Source: Asparagopsis taxiformis (Eukaryota > Rhodophyta > Florideophyceae > Bonnemaisoniales > Bonnemaisoniaceae). Taken from it: DNA of 64,000 bases. Under the pieces are notes generated by a model. That model was given only the letters and a program-made list of their open reading frames with translations. It had not been told where the DNA came from and did no database searches. A program made the position numbers and the translations under genes. Positions 1 to 10,616 of the stretch are shown piece after piece. Every line of letters begins with the position of its first letter. Position 1 is the first letter of the stretch. The DNA lies in the NCBI GenBank assembly GCA_030407315.1, contig JALQPE010000436.1:124001-188000 (forward strand), read 5' to 3'.

Positions 1-2084
1 ACTTACAAGTGGCGCACATGCAGAGATTTGGAGTTTTAAACTTATCATCTCGGTACGTTTTCGGGCTTGACTGTTCTGTGCAAGGTGTCTCACTCACTTC
101 TACATGGAGCCAATCAAAAGTCTCTATTCCATCGTTTCGTGCACGTGCATACAAATTTCCCGAGCAAAATTTTGCCTGGGAACGGCCCTGAGTTAATTTT
201 TCTCGCTATTGACCTTTCTCTTTCTAGTGTGTTCTTGTGAAACCCGAGAAGGAGAGAACTCTATGGATTGCTTCACATACATTACCGTCATCCACTACTC
301 GACATCAGCAATAACTGGGGTTCATCTGAGTGGATCCTTTGTGGCAAGCTTCATAAAGGCCTTGACTTAATTTCAGCACCATTACGTTGATGAAGCAGTT
401 TGCAGAGGATAGTTTCTCATGCTGTGGAGCAAAAAAATGTCTTTTTTTGAGTGACGAAATGTTCGTTCCAGGAATGTTTCTGCCTATTCAAAATTCCAAT
501 GTTTCCGAGTGGAAAGAGTGGGCGGAGTCTCCGAACGGAACCGAAGGGAGGCTCAAGTTGTCAGCGCACAGCTCGATCACAACACGCATACAGCATCCTC
601 GGTCAGCATTAATTCAGATTTTCCTTTCTGGACACAGATACCCACATGAGGTGGTCATGGTATCGGCCTACATAACCTACTCTTAGGCAATTAGATATAC
701 CGCAAGAATGCTGACCGCACTTTCCATTCGCTTTCTTCCAAGGCTAATATGGAAGCTGGTAAGTGCCACAGCATTGTCATAGTAAGGGTAATAATCCTGG
801 TTTAGGACGATATTCGACTTCTAGACCTTGGAGACTACGCATTTCCTGCAAACACCAAATTCATAGATTTTTGCAATAATAACAACGATAGAAATCGAAA
901 CAGGAGTTTAATATAGGTCGAGAAGAGGGAACAAGGTCTACAATGGTGCTGGCTGAGATAGAAGTGAGCTGAGCTTTGCGGCTCTAGATAGAGATACTAT
1001 GTTCATACACAGCTCGAAGCAAAATTTGTCTTTGAAGACGTGGTCTACTTGCTAGTAACCGCTAAGAAACAGGTAGTTGTTTTACATATGAGAGAACAAT
1101 AGACGAACGTGAAGCTGTATACACCCGAAAGAAATGAACCTTGTAATAGGACAAGCATTGTTATGGAACAACGTTATTCTTACAGGTAGTCAAAATTCCA
1201 ACCAAGATAGAGTGTGAAACAGAGGAGACTCCGGAGTGGGGGTGAACGTGCCGCCTCTTCCATTGAAAAATGGGTCTACAGCGATGAAATATTCCCGACT
1301 TGAGGTCTAGATATTTGTGAAGAATAAGGTCGCAGCATTGAAGCTGGGCAAAATAGCATCTATCGAGAATTTATGCTTTGATGACGCACATAACCAGGTG
1401 AGTCTGTTTGTTGTACTCCTATTACTGGTTGGACGAGCGGAAAAGTAATTTAAATTCAAGTTTTCGAGGACAATACATGACGTACACTCCTATTCTGTTA
1501 AAATGACGTCCCGAGTCCTTACAAATTGTCTGTGGAACAAGAAAAATGAATATAATTTCGGTGTACCATCTATCTCTTATATTGGTTAGACTCAGATGCA
1601 TCAGCGTTTATCATAACAAGTATTTTGCGAATCATGATGGGCCCGATTCATGCATTTCTGGACTTGGGCAGCTATGCTAGCGACGCGCTGTACAGTATGT
1701 GTGAACGGACGAGTGCCAGCGATGAAGTTTGGTGGTAGATGAAAAAGGTAAAACAACTGCATGTGACGTCTACAAGTTGGGTATACCTGCATCTGGATAA
1801 GATTAATTCAATTTCTGCATTTTGTTTACGACGTCTTGTTGCTATCTGCTTTCACCATTATTCCACTTTCAATATTTCTATTCGCTGATTCCACAGAGGG
1901 ACGCATCGCTACCCGCAGCAATGCTCGCAGCTCGTCCTATTCACTCCTAATCTCTCTCCCATGTACACGTCAGAACATCTCTATCTATTCTTAAACTAAA
2001 TTCGTCCCTCAGCCTCTGATCCTCACCAGCAATGAGCTTCTGAAATGATTTCCTGTCATGTTACCGACACGCCCCTGTTTGCCT
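1..2084. other. No supported gene
   Basis: Only short reading frames (at most 99 codons) are present. None shows a recognisable domain, coding bias or repeat relationship to the rest of the window. I see no transposon termini or RNA gene here. It is probably intergenic DNA upstream of the peroxidase. Confidence 0.5.
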
Positions 2085-2283
2085 CCTACACGCTCGTCCA
2101 CTTTTTCCCAATTCCGTACACCTACTCCCTCCTCTCACCCACTTCACCTTCCTATTCTTCCTCCTATTCATCTCTATATAACCAATTGCTCAGACCAATC
2201 CTCGCCATTCACTCCTGCCACAACACTCACGCACCCTACTACCTACCTACCAAACTGCTCACTAACGCACACAAACCTCAATC
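2085..2283 (+). promoter_or_regulatory. TATA box and CT-rich leader of peroxidase gene
   Basis: A TATATAA box lies at about 2175-2181, roughly 104 bp before the ATG at 2284. The DNA around it is almost purely pyrimidine plus A (CTCCCTCCTCT, CACTCCTGCC) and nearly lacks G on the plus strand. A pyrimidine-rich initiator about 30 bp after the TATA (2205-2215) would give a leader of about 75 nt. The leader carries no upstream ATG. Promoter assignment is from pattern only. Confidence 0.5.
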
Positions 2284-3900
2284 ATGACACACCGCACCGC
2301 CCTCTTCATCCCAGCCGCCCTCCTCCTCATTATCACCGCCACACCGGCCGCCGCTCAAAGATGTGATCCCGAATTCCGCCCCCTCGACGGCACATGCACC
2401 AACACAAGATTCCCCACTCTCGGCGCAGCCGGCCAGGCCATCGGATCCCTCTTCCGCTTCCGCCCCTCCAGACGACCCACTGGCAGAAGCCTCCCTTCCG
2501 CCCGTTTCGTCTCCAACAGTCTTTCCAAGCAGGATGAAAACGTCTTCAACGACCGCCGCCTCAACGAGCTCGTCACCTACTTTGGCCAGCTTATCGACCA
2601 CACATGTGTTCTCACGCCCCTCTCCGATCAACGCATGGACATTCCCATCCCTCGCGACGACCCCATTTTCAGCAACTTCTCCGGTGGAGTTCTCCAGTTC
2701 AGACGCTCCCAGCGCGTCCGCATCCAGAACAAATTCGGCCGCACCCTCCGCGGCGAGCGCCCCGTCAATGAACTCTCCGCCGCCATGGACCTTGTCTCCG
2801 TCTACGGTGTCGAGGAGGAGAGGGCAGAGGCATTGCGCACCGGTGTCGACGGCAAGCTCAAGACCAGCTCCGGCAACTTGCTCCCCCTCAACACTCCCGG
2901 CCTCCACAACGCTCCCCAGCCCTCTGCAAGATTCTTCCTCGCCGGCGACGAGCGCTCCAACGAAAACCCAGCCCTCACCGCCCTCCACGTCCTCTTCGTC
3001 CGCGAGCACAACACCATTTGTACAGAGCTCAGGCAGAGCTTCCCCACATGGACAGACCAGGAAATCTACGACTGTGCGCGTCAAATTAACATTGCACAGT
3101 TTCAGAAGATTGTCTTCGACGAGTTCTTCCCCGCTATGACCGGCCGTCGCCTGCCACGCTACCGTGGATTCATCTCCACCATAGACGTGTCCGTGCTCAA
3201 CGAGTTCAGTACCGCCGCATTCCGCGTCGGCCACACCCTCATTGGCAACGTCATTAACCGCCGCGGCCCCGGAAACGTTGTCCTTCCCTCCCTGCCCATG
3301 CAGCAGATGTTCTTCCGCCCCGCCAGCTTCCTCGCCAGCACCGGCATCGAACAGTTCATCAGAGGTGCCGCAAACTTCAGGGCACAGGAGGTCGACCTTA
3401 AGGTGCACAATGCACTGCGCAACTTCCTGTTCACCGGCATTCGTGGCGAGGAAACAGCCTTCGACCTCATTGCCCTCAACCTGCAGCGCGGGCGCGACCA
3501 TGCATTGTCGTCCTACAACGACATTCGACGGAAGCTAGGACTCGGCCGAGCTCGCTCCTTCAGCGATATTACTCGCAATATCAACACGCAGAATGCGCTT
3601 TCGACCGCGTACGACGGTGACGTCGACAATGTGGAAGCGTGGGTCGGCATGATGGCTGAGGACCACGAGCGGGGCAGCTCGTTCGGAAGGACTCTGTTGG
3701 CACTGTGGAAGAGGCAGTTCCGGGCGTTCCGTGACGGCGACGCAATGTACTATGAAAACATTGAATTCCCGGAAGAGGTCCGCCGAGCTGTTCCACGACT
3801 GAATGGTTTGAGTGATCAGCGCGAGGTGCTGCGAGCACTCATTCTGCGCAACAGCGGTGTGTCGTCAAGAGAGCTTCCTTCCCGCGTGTTCTTTGTTTAA
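2284..3900 (+). CDS. Secreted animal-type haem peroxidase
   Basis: A 538-residue protein of the animal (peroxidase-cyclooxygenase) haem peroxidase family, which oxidises halides or phenolics with H2O2. Residues 1-25 form a clear signal peptide (hydrophobic LFIPAALLLII, then AAAQ), so it is probably secreted. The distal site FGQLIDH (D105, H106) is present, with His the H2O2-binding residue and Asp the usual haem-ester residue. REHN lies at 240-243, the probable proximal His is H317 in FRVGHTLI, and LNLQRGRDH lies at about 398-406. All are hallmarks of the family. The length matches single-domain bacterial and algal members and lacks the propeptide of mammalian enzymes. The start is fixed by the signal peptide and the TATA-leader arrangement. 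No intron is seen. Minus-strand reading frames of up to 407 codons over this gene are shadows of its GC-rich codons. Confidence 0.93.
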   Translation: MTHRTALFIPAALLLIITATPAAAQRCDPEFRPLDGTCTNTRFPTLGAAGQAIGSLFRFRPSRRPTGRSLPSARFVSNSLSKQDENVFNDRRLNELVTYFGQLIDHTCVLTPLSDQRMDIPIPRDDPIFSNFSGGVLQFRRSQRVRIQNKFGRTLRGERPVNELSAAMDLVSVYGVEEERAEALRTGVDGKLKTSSGNLLPLNTPGLHNAPQPSARFFLAGDERSNENPALTALHVLFVREHNTICTELRQSFPTWTDQEIYDCARQINIAQFQKIVFDEFFPAMTGRRLPRYRGFISTIDVSVLNEFSTAAFRVGHTLIGNVINRRGPGNVVLPSLPMQQMFFRPASFLASTGIEQFIRGAANFRAQEVDLKVHNALRNFLFTGIRGEETAFDLIALNLQRGRDHALSSYNDIRRKLGLGRARSFSDITRNINTQNALSTAYDGDVDNVEAWVGMMAEDHERGSSFGRTLLALWKRQFRAFRDGDAMYYENIEFPEEVRRAVPRLNGLSDQREVLRALILRNSGVSSRELPSRVFFV

Positions 3901-4246
3901 TTTTCATTCCGCATCTTTCTCTGTTACCGACCCGCTGATTGGCTGCCACTCCAAATCATTTTTGGTGTGGCCAACTCTGCATCTGTACGACCCAAACCGC
4001 ACTTACCTGATCGCTCTGCAACTGTGATTCTTCTCTTACCCTATCATTCTGACTGTTGGGAACTAAATTAGTGATCGCTACCAATTATCTAAAATAAAAT
4101 ATAATAATATATGACTACCCTCCCTGGAGGGGTACTAAAATTTAGACGAATTCAGATGTTCCCATATGGGATTGCGTGGGATTGCCATGGGAATTTTGTG
4201 CGCGCAGTAGTGCAGAGAGCGGTGCTGCCACGGAACCCATGTTTAT
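3901..4246. other. Peroxidase 3' flank and gypsy insertion target
   Basis: This AT-rich 3' flank carries AATAAAATATAATAATATAT around 4092-4111, a plausible polyadenylation region. The last five bases, TTTAT (4242-4246), are repeated just after the far end of the gypsy element (12768-12772), so they are the target-site duplication. Confidence 0.6.
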
Positions 4247-4498
4247 TGTTGGCGTGTCTTTTTGCACGCGTGATAGACGCGGAGGCGCGACAAATTAAAA
4301 AAAGGGAAAAGTAGTTTACTGGTTGTAGTCCGTCTATTTTTCTTTTCCCGATACATTATGATCGGACATTATATAGACCGGTGGCGGCGCGACACGGCAA
4401 AGGTGTTTGCTGCCGGCACCGGCTGAGTTAGGGCTAGAAATTACAAAATTTTGTAATTTCCGGATTCCCAAATTTTATTCCGCAAATGTCATACGACA
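4247..4498 (-). repeat. 3' LTR of gypsy element
   Basis: A 252-bp direct copy of 12515-12767, with TG...CA ends (TGTTGG...ATACGACA on the plus strand). It differs from the other copy in one A/G change plus a one-base length change in the A-run near 4290, and one G/T change near 4397. Confidence 0.95.
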
Positions 4499-4513
4499 CT
4501 GCCCTCCCCTCAG
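4499..4513 (-). promoter_or_regulatory. Polypurine tract of gypsy element
   Basis: On the minus strand the bases just before the 3' LTR read CTGAGGGGAGGGCAG. This is a purine-rich plus-strand primer site directly abutting the LTR, as expected for an LTR retrotransposon. Confidence 0.8.
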
Positions 4514-4747
4514 GCTGACGCCCGGTGGAGGCCAAATTGGCGGGTTCCAGCACATAAAGCTGGCCCTTCACTGATCCTGCCGAAATCCGACCTGGCACCG
4601 CTGACCGACACCCCTCCCGACTCCATCGCTCCGATCTGCCCCGCATACGTCCGTCCCCGTCCAGCTGACGTCCTGCCGTCCTCGAGTCGAGACACTGCTT
4701 TCGTGGATCCCCCAGTCCGCCGGGGACCTAGTGGCCAAACGCCTTGG

Positions 4748-6202
4748 ATGGCTCGGACGAACCAGACTGCGAAGCGATCCACTGGGGGACGGGCGCCGCG
4801 GAAAAATCTCGCAGCCGCAGCAGCCCGCCGCCGATCGTCGCGCCGCGAGGATCGCACCTCGGTAACGCACACCCGCCGCGACAAAAAGCACGTGGAGCAC
4901 GAAGAGGATGCTATTGTCCCTACGATACCGAATGAGATCGACTTTGACGACTCACGGAATTCCCGACACGAGCGAACTCTTTGGGATCGCTCGGGTCGCA
5001 CGGACGTTCGTCGCATCACTAAGAATAGAGCTCAGGATGGGCGTACGGTAACGTGGACGATCGACTGCGGTCGGATCGGCGGCCAGCGGTACTCGAAGAG
5101 TGTCTCCAGTGTTCAGCTTCACTTGCTGTTCGGATTACAAATAGGGAGCTTCGCTGAAGCGGAGGAGTGTTCGGTTCTCACAGCAGAGGCGTGCTTCCGG
5201 CTCGGTCTCACCGAGTCATTAGGTGACCAGACCGTGTATGGCGAGTGCGATGCCGACGAACCTTGGATCATCAAAAGCATCTGGTTCTCGACCGGCGCTG
5301 ATGACGAAGAAGAGGGTCGTTACTATGCTCGGTATGAGCGTCGACCCGGGGAGAAGGTAGATGCGGAAAGCATCATAGACCTCTACACTATGAACTTCCG
5401 AAGAGAGGTTTTCCCGGCCTCTGGTAAAGGGGATCGCACTCAAGCCGGAGTTACAGTCGTCGACGACGTTCCTTCGCGAGCGGGCCTCGTGCTCGAGTAC
5501 GACCAATGGTGCTCGAAACATCCTGGTATCCCGCTCCAGGTCAACGAGATAATGTCTAGACCCCCGTCGCCCGAAGCAGAGAATTTCTTCGTCCGCGCCA
5601 AGGTCGTAACGATTCAAGACTTCCATGACTCTTTCATTCGTGCCGCCGGGGCTAATGCTATGGCCATCGTACATGGCAGAGCCGCTGCCAAGAAGTTCTT
5701 CCTCGAGGAGGCCAAGCGGGACAAGGAGTGGCTTGCTAGGGAGGGCTACCGCCCAAGAGTGCGGAGCTTTAAGGACCTCGACCAAGCCCTGCAGAGTCTT
5801 CACAAGGGGCTCATCGGGTGCCAGAGGCTCCAAGCACCATACCAGGGAAACAAGAATGTCACCTTCGCCCAGCAGTGGGGTTGGTTGCAGACCACTCTTC
5901 TCCATCCCGAGTTCCGTGGACCTTTCCTCGTGAAGATCTTGGACAAAGAGGGCTTTGGGCACGTCGTCTGCATCGACTCTTCCTCGGATCCGATATTGAT
6001 ATACGACTGCGTTGAGTTTTGCGCCATGAGGCTCACAAAAGAGTCGCTAGCCCTTTGCTGTAGCACTGGGAAGGGTGAAGACTTCAAGGCTATTTCGGAG
6101 CTGCGCTTCGTCAGTCGTCACTGTAGTGCAATGCCACTTGGCGAAGCGCTTACAGCTAGGTGTTTCACCTCCAATTTTGGGCACTTTACCCAATTCTTTT
6201 AA
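4748..6202 (+). CDS. Antisense cargo gene of gypsy element: papain-fold-like protein lacking its Cys
   Basis: A 484-residue protein from the first ATG (4748). The frame opens 45 bases earlier with no ATG. The N-terminus is basic and rich in Arg, Lys and Ala (a likely nuclear or nucleic-acid-binding tail). Its C-terminal half aligns by eye with the gene at 25602-26590. Shared landmarks are 'WC..(R/H)PGIP'-type, 'AGANA' against 'SGFCA', 'V(R/K)S(F/L)(K/R)DL', then 'GHVVCIDSSSDPILIYDC' against 'DHCFVIDAYRGLIIDSC'. In that relative the Cys, His and Asp look like a papain-type catalytic set. Here His and Asp remain but Cys is replaced by Asn/Ala, so a dead peptidase fold is likely. It runs opposite to gag-pol inside the 3' region, the position where gypsy elements sometimes carry captured genes. 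Its function is unknown. Confidence 0.65.
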   Translation: MARTNQTAKRSTGGRAPRKNLAAAAARRRSSRREDRTSVTHTRRDKKHVEHEEDAIVPTIPNEIDFDDSRNSRHERTLWDRSGRTDVRRITKNRAQDGRTVTWTIDCGRIGGQRYSKSVSSVQLHLLFGLQIGSFAEAEECSVLTAEACFRLGLTESLGDQTVYGECDADEPWIIKSIWFSTGADDEEEGRYYARYERRPGEKVDAESIIDLYTMNFRREVFPASGKGDRTQAGVTVVDDVPSRAGLVLEYDQWCSKHPGIPLQVNEIMSRPPSPEAENFFVRAKVVTIQDFHDSFIRAAGANAMAIVHGRAAAKKFFLEEAKRDKEWLAREGYRPRVRSFKDLDQALQSLHKGLIGCQRLQAPYQGNKNVTFAQQWGWLQTTLLHPEFRGPFLVKILDKEGFGHVVCIDSSSDPILIYDCVEFCAMRLTKESLALCCSTGKGEDFKAISELRFVSRHCSAMPLGEALTARCFTSNFGHFTQFF

Positions 6203-7888
6203 TTCTCAACTATTTTGGACTATCTATTCTAACAGCAGTGCAATCACTGAACACGTGGCACGTGACACCAGTGATACACTGAATTGTACACTAAACCTAA
6301 CAGTTTACACTGTATTTACAGTGTGCCAGCGCCGCCGGCGCACCCGTCACTTAGGGTTTTTCGACCACCCCACTGTATCAGTATTTAGCCTAGCTATTGG
6401 ACACCAACCACAAGGACATTTAGGGCTACAAGCCACATGTAATTTATTATTTAACTAGAGGCGAATCGCCATGTCCTTTGATTGTAAAAGCCAGCCGGAA
6501 GCTCGGTGTCCAATCTACCCCCAGGGTGCGTTTTGCCTACTGATTCAGTGTGCTTCTCCCTTGGCTATTGTGCTTGGCACTCTTCCGGTGTCCCTTTTCG
6601 CTGATTCAGCTTCTCAATGTCGGGACGCTGTATCAGCATTGCCCCTACCACGCGTCACCGGTGGTGCGCGTGCCCCTCAATCAGGTGTCTTCGGCCGCCT
6701 GGTGCCCACCCGGAGGTATGGTTGCGAGCCACTCCCAACTTGCGTTTCGCAGTCTCATTACAGCCTGCTTCGTCTTTGGCTATAGCGCGGACCGCGCCGA
6801 CCCTGGTCACTCTCTGATTCAGTCTTTGACTGGTTATTCTGCTGGATCAGCTTCCCTTTCCCTGATACCACGCGTCACCAGTGGTGCGCGTGGCCTTCGA
6901 TCAGGTATCTTCGGGTGCCTGGTGCCCGGCTCTTGAGCAACTGCTCCTCTCCCGCTGTACCAGCGTATCGCTGTATGCATCGCTGTACCAGCGCCCGCCC
7001 TATCCTATAGGGCTCCCCCTTCTTCCCTTTTTGCTTCTTATACAGGGCACTCATCCCTTTTGTGCCTGGTGTCCTCCCTTCTTCCCTATTAGGGTTGGTG
7101 AACCACCATCCTTTCGGTGCACCACCATGACTCACCATGTGACCACAGGATTCTAGACGGATCGTCTGTGTGGCCTTACAACCCACACTAAGGCAGGCGA
7201 TTCGCCTTTGCTCTACCACACTCGACCCGAGCCTGACTACCGAGACAGGAGGGTCGAACACCTCGCGGTGGCTCGCAGATTCGGCTTACAGCCAAGGCTG
7301 CCCGTTGTCGAATCGACCAAGCCATTGCACTACAGTCACGGTACAACTCCGGAGGCCAAGAGGGCGAAGCGCAGTCGAGAGCGCGCGAAGAAGAAGTCGT
7401 CCTCGAAGGGGAACGCTTCCGACCAAATTTCGGCTGCGGCTAGCTCAACTGGCACATCGGGCGCTAGCGATAACGTTAGCCGCTCCGGAGAGGCGAGCTC
7501 GACTCGTAGCTCGGGTCGTACAAATTCGGACGAGGTTAGCTCTGCCAGGTCCCCGGCTGACTCGTCCCGGCCCCATTAGAGGTGATCCCTGACGCCCAGG
7601 ATAACAGTGATAGTAGCTTAGGTGATCCCTTAGTACCCGTTGCCCTCCCGATAGCTTCAGGATAGGCGGTAAACGACGAAATGAGATTCTTAACGAGGGA
7701 CCGAAGGAGTAATGACTAGGGAAGAGAGAGAGAGAGAGAGGAGATAGGGTCATCAGAAAGAAAGAGCATAGACAACAAAGAACGAAACAAAGAAAGTTTA
7801 GGGGTAGAGTAGGAAGCATAAAGGAAGAGAGACCGCGCACCTCAGAAAAGGGGCCTGAAGGCGTGGGTGGTGCCTTATGGCTCGACTA
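6203..7888. other. Non-coding 3' region of gypsy element with internal duplication
   Basis: About 1.7 kb lies between the antisense gene and the integrase end. It contains a diverged tandem duplication: 'ccacgcgtcacc...ggtggtgcgcgtg...atcaggt...ggtgcc' occurs at about 6646-6712 and again at about 6867-6931. A small plus-strand frame at 7208-7579 is Ser/Lys/Arg-rich, low-complexity and not convincing. An (AG)n run occupies about 7722-7744. Confidence 0.5.
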
Positions 7889-10540
7889 CTACTGGGTCGT
7901 CGGGGACTGGTATTTCACCAAACGTCGGGCATGGATACCCTTACGCTTAAGTCCATGAGAAGATACCAGAGAGTAGCGGGGGTGCGATTCCCGCACCACG
8001 CGGCACGGGCCGTAGTAGACAGACTTGAACGCGGGCCACTTCACTGCTGGGTTGAGTGCCTTTCCGTGGGCGACCAGAACCAAGTCTCCGACCTGGAACT
8101 TCTGGGTCTGTTTACTCCGGAGGGGTCCCTTGCGTATCTCTCTCTGATCAACGATACGTTTCACCCTCCCGGCGCTAACGGTGAGTAACTCGATTCGGCG
8201 GTCTTCGATGGAGTGGGAGAGGCACGGGGAAACTTTGTCCCGGCCCATCCGCGGCGTGACTCCGTAGAGTAGCTCGAAAGGTGATGCTCTGCCTGCCAGT
8301 GGGAGACGTCGGTAGCCGTAAAGAACATGAGTGAGGGCCTGGTCCCAGTCTATGCCTTCATCGAGAACCATCTTCTTCACTCCACGCCTTGCCGTGCCTA
8401 CCATTCGCTCCGCCCTCCCGTTGGACATGGGGGCGTACGCGAGAACGGTTCTCCACTCGATGCCAGATTCCTCCATGAACTGGGAGATAGAGGTTGCAGT
8501 GAAACATGTGGCGTTATCACTGATAATGGTCTGAGGAGGACCAAATGAGTGCATTATCTCCTCTCGCACGAATGCTTTGACGACGTCCGCAGTGGCGTTA
8601 GCAATGGCCCTGGCGAGTGGCCATCCAGTCAGGTGTTCCACGCAAACTAGGATGAATCTGTTTCCACCAGAGGAAGCGGGGAACGGCCCAGCGAAGTCGA
8701 TGGAGAAGACAGAAAAGATGTTTGTGAGGGGGAAGTAAAGGGATGAGCGGTAATGAGGGAGCGGTGTAGCAAACTGGCATCCTTTGCAGGATCTCACATA
8801 GGCAATCACCTCCTTGTGAATATTGGGCCTCCAGAACCTGTCCAACCATTCTCTTAGTGGTGTGGGCATCCCAATGACCGATATCGTTGTGAAAGGCACG
8901 GAGTATACCTGTGCGAAGGGATCTGTCGGCAACAACTCGAGGCCCTTTGCTCGTTCGGCGGAAAAGCCTCCCGTCCTAGACGAGGTAACTTTTCATGGCC
9001 CGGCGGATGGCAACCCGGGCCTTCTGATCTGTGGATTGGATCGGGAACATCGGAGGTGACGTTCCACTTCCACCAGAAAAGGCTCGAGGTCCCGGGGAGA
9101 ATCATCGTGCCCTCCTCCTTCCGTGGTGACGTTGATGAGGTTCCCCTCTTCTGAGGAAGGGGTAGGCGTGACACACATTCGGGAAAGGTAGTCCGCCGCT
9201 TGGTTCGCGGTTCCTGCGCGGTACTCAACCTTGAACTCGTACTCCGCAAGGAAATCCAACCACCTGGCCAGTCTCCCATGCACATCCTTTTTCTGGAAGG
9301 CGTGGCGGAGGGCCTGGTGATCCGTGATCAGAGTGAAGGGGATGGACGAGAGGAGGTACACCCTAAACTTCTAGAGGGCGAAAACGACTGCTAGGGCCTC
9401 CCTTTCACAAGCACTATAATTCCGCTCGCTAGTGTTGAGGGTGCGGCTGGCATATTCGATAGGATGCACCTTACCATCTGCTTTCTTCTGAGCGAGAATG
9501 GCTCCCAGGGCAACTGATGAAGCATCTGTCTCCACGACGAAAGGATGTTCGAAGTCGGGAAAGGCTAGGACAGGGGGAGAAGTAAGGGCCTCCTTCAAGT
9601 TTCCAAATGCCTCTTCCATTTCCTCCGTCCAGATGAACTTACGAGTCCTGGAGGTTCCCGCATGCAATGCAGATGAAGTTGCTGCAAAATTCCGGATGAA
9701 GCGCCGGTAATACCCGGCAAGTCCGAGAAAGCTGCGGAGCTCGGTACTCGTTCTTGGTGTTTGGACAGCCATGATGGCTCTGACCTTAGAGGGGTCGACA
9801 GACACACCATTTTTGTCCACAAGATGGCCGAGAAGCCCTACCTTAGGCTTTGCGAAGAAGCATTTTTGAATTTTCAGCTTCAAACCGTGCTGCGACAGGA
9901 CGTAAAAGACTTGGCTTAGGTGGTCCACGTGGTCTTCCATTGACATGGAGAATACCACTACGTCATCCAAATATACTCGGACAAACTTGAGGCCGGCAAG
10001 GATGACATCCATCATTCTTTGGAAAGTCGACGGAGCGTTCATGAGACCGAAGGGCATCACCTCGAACTTGAAGGTGCCGAATCGGCAGACGAAAGTAGTG
10101 ACCTCCTTACATTCGTTAGCCATCCTGACCTGCCAATAGCCTGAGAATAGATCCAACGTGGAGAAGACGACGCTTCCCTCTAGGTCGTCGAAGATCTCTT
10201 GGATTCTAGGAATAGGCCAACGATCAGGCTTCATACGCTGATTTAGCGATCGGTAATTGACGCAGAATCGAGGCTTACCGTCTTTCTTGGACACAATAAC
10301 TATCGGAAAGGACCAGGCAGAGGTCGCTGGTGTGATTATTCCGGCCTCCAACATCTTGTCGAGTTCCTCACGAACCAATTCATTGTGACGAGGAGCCAGT
10401 CTTCTAGATGAGTTGTGAATGGGTGTCGGGTCATTCAACTCGAAGTAGTGTTTGACGGGCACATCAGCTGGACGTAGTTCGTCTAAAGTCCAAGCAACCA
10501 CGCCCAGGTCTCGCAGAGTACTAGAGATGGATTCTGCCAC
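7889..10540 (-). pseudogene. pol: Gypsy pol: reverse transcriptase, RNase H, integrase (broken)
   Basis: Three pieces lie in one frame, separated by stops. The reverse transcriptase (10540-9371) carries the YLDD active site (codons at 9962-9973) and VNYRSLN and FGLMNAP blocks. RNase H runs into 9361-8993, with ITDHQAL and ADYLSR. The integrase (8935-7889) carries 'IDFAGPF', 'SDNAT' and 'NGRAERM', consistent with D,D,E. A TAG at 9371-9373 interrupts the usual 'ALxKFR' stretch. A TGA separates RNase H from the integrase, and the integrase HHCC finger (HNDIGHWDAHTT) lies in another frame from the downstream 'SCKGCQ'. The open frame continues upstream of 10540 to overlap the end of gag in a different frame, so pol was probably made by frameshifting. 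This copy is unlikely to make active pol. Confidence 0.9.
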
Positions 10541-10616
10541 GTCTTGCTCGAGGTGCGCAAGCTTTGAGTGCAGAGTGAACCTCCGTTCCTCTTCGACGTC
10601 CAGTCCGACTGTATAG

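Noticed and set aside
2278..3501. 407-codon minus-strand reading frame over the peroxidase gene
   Set aside because: The plus-strand frame has clear haem peroxidase motifs and a signal peptide. The antisense frame is a codon-bias shadow with no domain.
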